From CAXBNB01 sp040222275 (GTDB taxonomy: Bacteria; Bacteroidota; Bacteroidia; Cytophagales; Cyclobacteriaceae): DNA of 64,000 nucleotides. Position 1 is the stretch's first letter, and each line of letters begins with the position of its first letter. The notes under the pieces were generated by a model. The model did no database searches. It was not told the origin of the DNA and saw nothing but the letters and a program-made list of their open reading frames with translations. The position numbers and the translations under genes are program-made. The stretch spans positions 1 to 64,000 of the forward strand of contig JAVKDJ010000030.1 of NCBI GenBank assembly GCA_040222275.1, read 5' to 3'. This document shows, one piece after another, positions 8,509 through 15,931 of this stretch.

Positions 8509-11500
8509 CTAGGCAGTCTCTGTAAATTTTTCGGAGTATTCCTTTGGTGAAAGGTCAAACTGTTTTTTGAAACACTTAGAAAAATAGTTGGCATCTTTGA
8601 AGCCTACCTTATTGCTGACCTGGGATATGTTCATGTTGTTTTGTTCGATGAGTTTCGAGGCATATTTCATTCTCATCCCTAGTATGAATTCGTTGGGGGT
8701 TTGGTTGGTCCAGGCTTTAAATTTGGTGAATAGGAGGGAGCGACTGGTACCCAACTCGGTACAAAACAACTGAATGCTGAAAAACTGGTTGGAAAGATTG
8801 TCCCGTATTATTTTCATGGCCTGATCCATCATCTTTTTGTCAAGAGAATTGACCGAAAGGCCGGAGTGATAGAATTCTCCATGTTCGGAAAACTTTGCCT
8901 TTAATTTTTCCTGGGTATTGATGATGTTTTTGCATTTCAGGAGCAACTCTTTTATTTCAAAGGGCTTATTCAGGTATTCGTCTGCACCTGATTCCAGCCC
9001 ATCATATTTGTACACCAATGAAGTTCGTGCTGTTAAAAGAATGAAAGGAATATGGCTTGTCCTGATATCTGATTTGACACGGGCACAAAATTCTATACCA
9101 TCCATTTCTGGCATCATAACATCACTAATGATTAAATTAGGCTGTTCGGATATGGCTTTATTATAACCCAATGCCCCATTTTCAGCCAGCACCACCCTGT
9201 AGTTTTTTTTCAGCACGCTGCGTATGAATTCCGCTACTTGCCTGTTGTCTTCCACCACGAGAACCAGCTTGTCGGCTTTGTTGTCAGAGTCCATAAAGTC
9301 CTCCACATCAAAAGATGGCGCATCTACTTCTGCCGGCTGCTGGTTTTGGTATTGGGATATGTCTTCGCTGTTCTTAAATTCATCAATAACCTCTTCATCA
9401 GAGAGGTGTTTTCTCCCGGCTGGCAATGTCACTATAAAGCTACTCCCTTCAGACTCCCTGCTCTCCACTTTTATGGTGCCTTTGTGCAAGTCCACTATGC
9501 TTTTTGCGATCGCCAGGCCAATACCAGATCCCTGTTTAAAAGTACCATGATTTTTTTGGCCAGGTACTTCGTAGAAGCGGTCAAATACTTTTGAAAGTTG
9601 ATCAGCAGCAATACCATCGCCGGAATCTACTACCCTGATTTCCACCCCTGCTGGTGTGTCCTTTATGACAACCTTGATGCTGCCTTTTCTGGGAGTGTAT
9701 TTAAAAGCATTGGAAATGAGGTTGTACAATACTTTTTCGAATTTGTCGCGATCAAAATAAATATTGAGATCGCTAGTGGTGCTCTCAAAGGTGTATTTGT
9801 ACTGGCCCATCCTGGCCTGTTGTTTAAATGACAAATAAATCTCCTGGGTAAATTTTACCAAATCCCCTTCTGCAGCCTGCAATTTCATTTGCTTATTTTC
9901 TAGTTTTCTGAAATCCATCAATTCATTAATGAGTTTGAAGAGTTGGTCAGTATTTTTTTTGATTACCAACAATTGCCGATATACCACATTGCTCCCTTTG
10001 TATTCATGGATGATTTTTTGCAAGGGTCCCAGGATCAGGGTTAGTGGAGTCCTGAATTCATGGGAAATATTGGTAAAAAATTGGAGTTTTTGCTGGTTTG
10101 CCTCTTCATGGCGCAAAAACTCCTGCGTTTCCAACTCCAGCTTATGCTGCAATCTAATCCTGGATTGATAAATGGAAATCAATAGGTACAGCGCCGCTGC
10201 TATGATCACCGCATAGATTAAAAAAGCCCACCAGGTCCTCCAGGGTGGGTTTAATAAGTTTATTTTCAACCTTGTGGTATTGACTGTATTGAAACCGTCG
10301 CTGTTCTTGCCTTTGACTTCAAAAGTATAGTCACCACCCCTCTGAATGGTATAAGAAACAGATGGTATGGAGGTATTGTTCCATTTGTCCTCCAGGCCCA
10401 ACAGCCGATACTGATAAGTGTTCTTATCCGTTTTGATGAAATTGGGCAAGGCGAAATGTATGGTAAAATTATTTTGGTCATAGTCGAGGGTAATTTCTTC
10501 GGTGTATCCGATGGCACGAGTGAGTATTCCTGTGCTGTCACCGGCGTTCAATTGCCTGTCAAAAAGTTGAAAATCTGTAATGGACACATCCGGGGCATAA
10601 TCGTTGTACCTGCCAAGTTCCTCCGGGAGAAAAGTACTCAAGCCAGATGCACCACCAAAATACACCCTTCCGTCTTTCGAAATCAACCCTGCAGCCCGCA
10701 TAAACTCATTAGGCTTTACCCCGTCTTTAATGTCGTATAGCCTGGTCTTGTTGTTCTTATAATCATAGCTCAATATGCCGTTAGTAGAACTGAACCAAAG
10801 CACCTGGCGCTCATCTTCCACAATAGCCAGCACTGAAGATACCCCGGGTAGCTCCTGGGCTACAAGCTGGTCATCGATCAGGCGAAACAAGCCATTTTGA
10901 GTGGTACCCACCCAAATGTTTTTTTTTGTATCCAGTAGCACATCAAACACTTCCACATTATTACTCTTGGAATTGGCAATACGCTCAAATTCGTAAACCG
11001 ATTTGTCCAGCAGGTCTTTTCGCAATACGTACAATCCGTTTGGCACCCCAATCCAACAATTGCCAATGCCATCTACCAGCAATGATCTTATGGCATTGGC
11101 TGGAAGCGATTTTGGGTTGTCAGTTTCTTGGGAAAACCGCTTGAAAGTGTTTTTGTCCGGGTCGAAAAGGTTCAGGCCTCCATTTAAGGTGCCGACCCAC
11201 AGCTTCTGGTCGAAACCCCTGGCAATGGCCAGCACATTGTCATTGCTCAGGGATGATTGGTTTCCTGGTTCATGTTTATATTGAGTAAATGATTTCGTAA
11301 TTAAATTAATCCGAAAAAGCCCCTTGTTGAAAGTTCCTACCCAAAGGTCATTGTTATCAATCATCATGCTCTTTACAGAGCCTATCGTGTGCCCCCGAAC
11401 AAGTTTATTTAGGTGCTCAAATTTGCCGTTTTTGGTGTTTAAGATGCTAATGCCCTCGCCTTCAGTTCCGAAGTAGATATTTCCCCTTTGGTCCTGCTCC

Positions 11501-12678
11501 ATGCAGCTCACCACGTTATAGCTTAGGTGGTTCCCGAAGTTTTCGTTAATCCTGGTGAAGTTTAATTGCTTGTCGTCCCAATAGTTGATGCCTCCGTAGT
11601 AGCTTCCGACCCAAACTGTGCCAATATTGTCGGTGTATAATGACCTTATTTTATTTCCAGCCAGGCTGTAAGGATTGTTGGGATCGTGCAATATTTGATG
11701 GACATTAAATTCGGAATCGATTACGTTGATACCGTTGTACGTCCCAACCCATAATTGCCCGTTTTTGTCCAATGTCAGTGCACGAATAAAATCATTGGTC
11801 AGGGAGTTATGAGCACTGAAATGGACAAAAGTTTCAGAACCTGGTTCAATATAGTCCAGCCCTTTGTGCGTCCCAACCCACAACCTGTGGTTATCATCTT
11901 CCATGAGCACATTTACCCGGTTGTTTACAAGGCTCTCGGCGTTTTCGTTGCTGTGCTTGTACCACTCGAATTCATAATCATTGCCAGTGTTTTTAGACAA
12001 CATGTACAATCCATTTTCTGAGCCTACCCATACCGTACCATTGCTGGCTTGAAATATGCAGTTTACCTGGGTTGTTGGCTTTTCTTGTTCGTGGGGATTC
12101 AGAACTATACTTTTGATAGCTTCAGTTCGTGGATTGTAAACAATTATGCCCTGTGTTGTTCCAAACCAAATTTCTCCTGATTGTAATTCTTGAATACATA
12201 AAATGCTTGCAGAAATATTGCCATTAACCGAATTCGTTTGAAAGTTTTTTCCAGTATTCGTTACAGGATTGTAAACACTTAAGCCCTGGGTTGTGCCAGT
12301 CCAAATATTGCCTTTGGAATCTGTATGAAGTACATAGATGTCATTATGGTATAGGGAAAAAGCATCCCCGGGGCTGTTGGCAATATTTTTCAGGCGCACC
12401 CCATCAAAGCGCATAAGCCCCTTCCTGGTACCAAACCACATCATTCCTTTTCTGTCCTGGGTGATAGAGGTGACAGGGTTGAGTGCGAAACCATTGGAAA
12501 CAGAAAGGTGCTCGAACCTATTGAACCTGGTTTGGGCTCCCGCTTCAGGGCCGTCGGATAATGGCAGCAACAATACCAGGAAGTAAAGAAGGTATTTGAT
12601 ATCAGCTCGATAGTTAGAAACTAATCTATACTTACCCGGATCAAATTTCAACCACTTCATAATTACTCGATGCTGCAT
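8509..12678 (-). CDS. Hybrid two-component system regulator (sensor kinase, receiver and AraC HTH in one protein)
   Basis: 1389 residues. A signal or anchor segment (about 27-48) leads into a periplasmic two-component-regulator propeller with many repeats of the form IWTGTTQGLSVYNP (to about residue 700). A Y_Y_Y domain (about 740-805) and one membrane helix (about 809-835) follow. The kinase has the H-box ISHEFRTPL with His873, an N-box NLISNAFKYTP and the G-box GSGIGLAIAKSIV. A receiver domain with phospho-acceptor Asp1186 (ISDVMMPEMDG) and a C-terminal AraC-type HTH (SQVSNKVGFKDANYFSKCFK) complete it. Such proteins sense sugars in the periplasm and activate linked susCD operons; susC begins 229 bases downstream. 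An alternative start is Met7 (12660). All catalytic motifs look intact. Confidence 0.96.
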   Translation of the reverse strand: MQHRVIMKWLKFDPGKYRLVSNYRADIKYLLYFLVLLLPLSDGPEAGAQTRFNRFEHLSVSNGFALNPVTSITQDRKGMMWFGTRKGLMRFDGVRLKNIANSPGDAFSLYHNDIYVLHTDSKGNIWTGTTQGLSVYNPVTNTGKNFQTNSVNGNISASILCIQELQSGEIWFGTTQGIIVYNPRTEAIKSIVLNPHEQEKPTTQVNCIFQASNGTVWVGSENGLYMLSKNTGNDYEFEWYKHSNENAESLVNNRVNVLMEDDNHRLWVGTHKGLDYIEPGSETFVHFSAHNSLTNDFIRALTLDKNGQLWVGTYNGINVIDSEFNVHQILHDPNNPYSLAGNKIRSLYTDNIGTVWVGSYYGGINYWDDKQLNFTRINENFGNHLSYNVVSCMEQDQRGNIYFGTEGEGISILNTKNGKFEHLNKLVRGHTIGSVKSMMIDNNDLWVGTFNKGLFRINLITKSFTQYKHEPGNQSSLSNDNVLAIARGFDQKLWVGTLNGGLNLFDPDKNTFKRFSQETDNPKSLPANAIRSLLVDGIGNCWIGVPNGLYVLRKDLLDKSVYEFERIANSKSNNVEVFDVLLDTKKNIWVGTTQNGLFRLIDDQLVAQELPGVSSVLAIVEDERQVLWFSSTNGILSYDYKNNKTRLYDIKDGVKPNEFMRAAGLISKDGRVYFGGASGLSTFLPEELGRYNDYAPDVSITDFQLFDRQLNAGDSTGILTRAIGYTEEITLDYDQNNFTIHFALPNFIKTDKNTYQYRLLGLEDKWNNTSIPSVSYTIQRGGDYTFEVKGKNSDGFNTVNTTRLKINLLNPPWRTWWAFLIYAVIIAAALYLLISIYQSRIRLQHKLELETQEFLRHEEANQQKLQFFTNISHEFRTPLTLILGPLQKIIHEYKGSNVVYRQLLVIKKNTDQLFKLINELMDFRKLENKQMKLQAAEGDLVKFTQEIYLSFKQQARMGQYKYTFESTTSDLNIYFDRDKFEKVLYNLISNAFKYTPRKGSIKVVIKDTPAGVEIRVVDSGDGIAADQLSKVFDRFYEVPGQKNHGTFKQGSGIGLAIAKSIVDLHKGTIKVESRESEGSSFIVTLPAGRKHLSDEEVIDEFKNSEDISQYQNQQPAEVDAPSFDVEDFMDSDNKADKLVLVVEDNRQVAEFIRSVLKKNYRVVLAENGALGYNKAISEQPNLIISDVMMPEMDGIEFCARVKSDIRTSHIPFILLTARTSLVYKYDGLESGADEYLNKPFEIKELLLKCKNIINTQEKLKAKFSEHGEFYHSGLSVNSLDKKMMDQAMKIIRDNLSNQFFSIQLFCTELGTSRSLLFTKFKAWTNQTPNEFILGMRMKYASKLIEQNNMNISQVSNKVGFKDANYFSKCFKKQFDLSPKEYSEKFTETA

Positions 12679-12749
12679 ATTTTAAGGATCAGTATCTTTT
12701 GCTTCTGTATGAAAGCATAAATATTTGAACTATTCGGTTTTCATATAAG

Positions 12750-13069
12750 TCAAGCTGCCTGGCTAATCTTTCCCGTGATGAGCAGGGGGTAACTTATCCC
12801 ATCAATGCCATTGGCCTCCACACGCCCCTGGTTGCACAAGCCCACCTGCTCTCAGGTTGTAGCATTTAATTTTAAAAGTTTTGCCAGTCTTGTCCAGATC
12901 CATAGCGGTGATTAGTTGTTTTTCAGAACTATCGAAAAGAAGCGTAACCCACTGCCACTTTTCAAGTTCACCCTGAAATTCAACTGCTGTTTTTTTGATT
13001 GCAACCTTGCAGAAATACTAAAACAGGTACAAAAGCAAGAAGGAATAATTTGTTCCTTCGTATTTTCAT
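12750..13069 (-). pseudogene. Frameshifted small lipoprotein gene
   Basis: From the ATG at 13069 the minus strand encodes a clear lipoprotein signal (KLFLLAFVPVLVFLQGC) but stops after only 29 residues. Shifting frame at a run of seven A (within 12989-12997) recovers KTAVEFQGELEKWQWVTLL and DSSEKQLITAMDLDKTGK, then KIKCYNLRAGG. A second shift recovers LCNQGRVEANGIDGISYPLL and ITGKISQAA with a stop at 12750-12752. The three pieces read as one protein of about 105 residues broken by two frame changes. I do not recognise the family. It could be a real pseudogene or reflect base-call errors in a homopolymer, but two separate shifts favour decay. Confidence 0.6.
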
Positions 13070-13411
13070 TTTTCAAGGAAATATAATTCCAATAATATAT
13101 AAAAATAGTGGGTACTTTCCCTAAACCTGTCCTGCACTGTCGGTATCAATCGTATTCCAAACAACACTGCTCCGCACAAGGAGGGTTCTAAATCAAAATT
13201 TAACTGCGCATACAATGCTCCCGGTTCACGCGTTTATGTAACCAACCTTACAGCAGGGTTATGTATTCTGGAAATGAAACTATCTCATCTTGCGATAACA
13301 ACTATTGAAAATAGTTAAGCATTTTATCTTAAATGCTTAACTTTAATTTAAAATAACAACCTGATATAAACGATAGGCCAATTTCTTTCGGACATCAAAT
13401 GCACTTCAACA
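13070..13411. other. Gap of 342 bases upstream of the OmpA gene
   Basis: A/T-rich region without a supported gene. It must hold the promoter for the plus-strand OmpA-like gene at 13412 and perhaps that of the pseudogene on the other strand, but I see no complete TTTG/TAnnTTTG pair. No repeats were noticed. Confidence 0.4.
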
Positions 13412-14755
13412 ATGAAACCATCTATTTACGCTTTAATTGCTGTTTTTTCCATAGGCTTTAATTTGTGTTTGGCACAACAAAGCATCAATATCATCGCTCT
13501 GGAACATGGGTCTCGAATGGTGCAGGTACCACCATCCAAGGTGGATGTAACCGAGCGTCAGGTATTGGCCAAGTACTCTCCGGGTGCCCTTTTTGATCAG
13601 GGGCCAAATGTTTGGAGTTCGAAAAGTGTTCGGTTTCCTTTTGAGTTTTTGGTGGAATTGGCCGAAGAATATCGGATTCAAAAATTGGTATTCAACAACA
13701 AATGTGAGTTTTACCCTGGCATAGAAACCAAAAAAGTGAGGGTTGAGGTGTCCACATCAGGCAAGGATTCGGGTTTCGAATCTGCAGGTGAGTATGAACT
13801 TCAAAAAGAGGCCGTCAACGAATTTGACATTACACCAAAGAAAGCACGCTGGATCAAACTGATCATTCTGGAAAACTACGGCAACAACGAGCGGGTACAG
13901 CTGGCCGAATTTGAAGCCATCGGAACACCAGCCAATCAGATCAAGCATACTGTGGAGATTGGTGGTGTGTGGCATACCAATTGGCAGGACATCACTTTTG
14001 AGCAAACAGGTGATTCGTTTTTCGGATCTTATGTCTATACGGCTGAAAAGCGCAAGTTTAAAGGAAAAGTGCTAAATGGCAAGTTCAACAGAAACTCCGT
14101 TGAGTTCAATTGGGATGAGGGGAAAATAGAAGGGTCTGCCAAATTGTATCTCAACGAAGAGGGCAATCAGATGTCCGGCCTTTGGAGGAATGCAGCCAAT
14201 CCAAGGGATTTTAACCTTTGGACCATGACCAGGACACAGGTGGAAAGCAAGCCCATCGAATATGAAGAACCAGTAGAAGAACCTGTCGCTGAAATAATAG
14301 AAGAAGAGGAAGTGGAGGAGGTTGTGGAAGAAGTAGCGGCAGTGCAAGAAGTGGTGCCGGCACCAGTGACCGTGCCTGTACCAAAAGCACCAATCAAGAT
14401 TGGAGACGATGAGGTAACTGTTGGTAAAGAGATAATTCTCAAAAATGTATTTTTCGAATTGGGCAAGTCAACTGTTACAGCCAGATCGCATGATGAACTC
14501 AACAAACTGTTTGAATATTTAACCGAGAATACTAATACCGAGGTGGTCATCAATGGGCATACCGACAAAATTGGGGACAGGAAGAAGAACATGATCCTAT
14601 CCCAGGAGCGTGCTGATGCCATTAGGGATTACCTGACCGGAAAAGGTATAGAAAAAAAGCGGATCACTACCAACGGCCTGGGCGACACCAAAACTATTTG
14701 CACCCCACCGTGCAAGGAAAACCGCCGGGTTGATTTTTTGTTGGTGGAAAAGTAA
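13412..14755 (+). CDS. OmpA-family protein with discoidin-like N-terminal domain
   Basis: 447 residues. A signal peptide (to about residue 21, LCLAQQ) is followed by an F5/8 type C (discoidin)-like domain at about 25-165, with WSSKSVRFPFEFLVEL, VRVEVSTSGKDSGF and ARWIKLIILENYGNNERVQL. A beta-rich unit at about 175-270 follows, then a Glu/Pro/Val-rich linker (about 280-325). The C-terminal OmpA domain has VVINGHTDKIGDR, LSQERADAIRDYL and ENRRVDFLLVEK, the normal peptidoglycan-binding signature. The likely role is an outer-membrane or periplasmic anchor that ties a ligand-binding head to the cell wall; the ligand is unknown. It stands alone between oppositely oriented genes. Confidence 0.85.
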   Translation: MKPSIYALIAVFSIGFNLCLAQQSINIIALEHGSRMVQVPPSKVDVTERQVLAKYSPGALFDQGPNVWSSKSVRFPFEFLVELAEEYRIQKLVFNNKCEFYPGIETKKVRVEVSTSGKDSGFESAGEYELQKEAVNEFDITPKKARWIKLIILENYGNNERVQLAEFEAIGTPANQIKHTVEIGGVWHTNWQDITFEQTGDSFFGSYVYTAEKRKFKGKVLNGKFNRNSVEFNWDEGKIEGSAKLYLNEEGNQMSGLWRNAANPRDFNLWTMTRTQVESKPIEYEEPVEEPVAEIIEEEEVEEVVEEVAAVQEVVPAPVTVPVPKAPIKIGDDEVTVGKEIILKNVFFELGKSTVTARSHDELNKLFEYLTENTNTEVVINGHTDKIGDRKKNMILSQERADAIRDYLTGKGIEKKRITTNGLGDTKTICTPPCKENRRVDFLLVEK

Positions 14756-14775
14756 TGTCAATCTAAACCTTCACG

Positions 14776-14800
14776 CAATGGTTTAAACTGAAAACCATTG
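14776..14800. repeat. Hairpin between convergent genes
   Basis: A perfect 9-base inverted repeat CAATGGTTT (14776-14784) and AAACCATTG (14792-14800) with a 7-base loop lies 20 bases after the OmpA stop. There is no T tract, so it is not a canonical intrinsic terminator, but it may stabilise or end the transcript. Confidence 0.5.
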
Positions 14801-14868
14801 TAGGGTCAGTCAACGATGGAAATGTTCAAGATCAACACGTTGACAGGAAGTTCGTTCCTAAAGCTTTT

Positions 14869-15648
14869 TTATGGAGCAGGTTTTGTGCAGAAATGTATCA
14901 TTTCACCCTCTGGTAAGGCGTAAAGGTTTCTGTCAGATTCTGATAGCTCATTCACAAAGTTGTCTTCAGCAACGGTAAATCCAGCTGATCGCAATCGATC
15001 GGGATAGTCCTTGCCATACAACCGCACATGGTCGTCCTGGCCAAAGCGCTTTTCGCGTTCTTTGGGATCGGTAATGGTCGGATCTTCAAAAGTCACCTCG
15101 GGTACCGGGTGAAATATTGGGATTTGAACAATAGCGAACCCTCCGGGTTTAAGCACCCTGTAAATTTCTTTCATTGACTGTATGTCGTCCTTCACGTGTT
15201 CCATTACATGGTTGCAAAAAACCACATCGAAACTGTCATTATCAAAAGGCATCTCATGGATGTCCATTTTCACCTTGGCAAGGGGCGACTCCAGGTCGGC
15301 GGTGATATAATCATCTTTGTGAAGTCGCTCAAACCTTTCTAAAAAACAAATCTCAGGAGCGATATGTAGCACTTTCAATTGAGAAGAGAAAAAATTGGTC
15401 TTTTCTTTCAAAAACAGCCACATGAGCCTGTGCCTTTCGAGTGAAAGGCAATTGGGACAAAGTGCATTCTCACGCGCTTCCCGACCGTATGGCAAAAATT
15501 TCCTGAACTTTCTTTCACACACAGGACACTGTACATTGCTTCCACTATAAAAAACGGCCACCACCTTTAGCACCACATGACTGAAAAGCTGCAAATATTT
15601 TCTTGGTACATTTCGCAGAAAAAAGCTGATGATTTGTTTCAAGGGCAT
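14869..15648 (-). CDS. SAM-dependent methyltransferase with N-terminal zinc-binding motif
   Basis: 259 residues. Near residues 40-72 there are two CxxC pairs (CPVCERKFRKFLPYG and ALCPNCLSLERHRLM) that probably hold a zinc ion. The class I methyltransferase core follows: LKVLHIAPE replaces the usual glycine-rich loop, then YITADLESPLAKVKMDIHEM, DVVFCNHVMEHVKDD and YRVLKPGGFAIVQIP. Related proteins are often found with glycan synthesis genes, but no such genes adjoin it here. The acceptor is unknown. It converges on the OmpA gene and is a single-gene unit. Confidence 0.85.
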   Translation of the reverse strand: MPLKQIISFFLRNVPRKYLQLFSHVVLKVVAVFYSGSNVQCPVCERKFRKFLPYGREARENALCPNCLSLERHRLMWLFLKEKTNFFSSQLKVLHIAPEICFLERFERLHKDDYITADLESPLAKVKMDIHEMPFDNDSFDVVFCNHVMEHVKDDIQSMKEIYRVLKPGGFAIVQIPIFHPVPEVTFEDPTITDPKEREKRFGQDDHVRLYGKDYPDRLRSAGFTVAEDNFVNELSESDRNLYALPEGEMIHFCTKPAP

Positions 15649-15853
15649 TGATTTTTGAAGGGCAAATATAGGGTTAAGATTTCAATTATGGCAGGGGCCA
15701 ACAATAGCCCAATGGATAGAAATATTGCCATGCCATTTTTCCCTTTGCCCCTTACGAATGGCATGTGCTTTTTGCACACTGCACACTGGTCGGTTTTTGC
15801 CTCTAACTTGGTATAAAATAACTACTTAGCCTTTTTATTTTGACCTGTTCCTA

Positions 15854-15861
15854 TATCTTTG
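15854..15861 (+). promoter_or_regulatory. hppA -7 box
   Basis: TATCTTTG matches the Bacteroidota -7 consensus exactly and lies 70 bases before the hppA start. The -33 element is poor (T-rich but no TTTG at 19-20 bases). Transcription would begin at about 15865, just before the leader hairpin. Confidence 0.55.
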
Positions 15862-15876
15862 CGCAAGTTTTTTAGG

Positions 15877-15897
15877 AAGGGCTTTATGCCCTTTTTT
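15877..15897 (+). terminator. Terminator-like hairpin in the hppA leader
   Basis: AAGGGC (15877-15882), loop TTTAT and GCCCTT (15888-15893) run straight into a T tract to 15897. It lies between the putative promoter and the hppA ATG, with no gene ending just upstream (the nearest gene, starting at 15648, points away). It therefore looks like a leader attenuator rather than an end-of-operon terminator. The short stem makes it a weak terminator. Confidence 0.55.
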
Positions 15898-15931
15898 AAT
15901 TATGCAAATGAACTAACTAAATCTTTATAGA

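Noticed and set aside
12985..13000. Programmed frameshifting at the A run of the broken lipoprotein gene
   Set aside because: A second frame change is needed further on and there is no stimulatory structure or known family using such a signal, so decay is the simpler reading.
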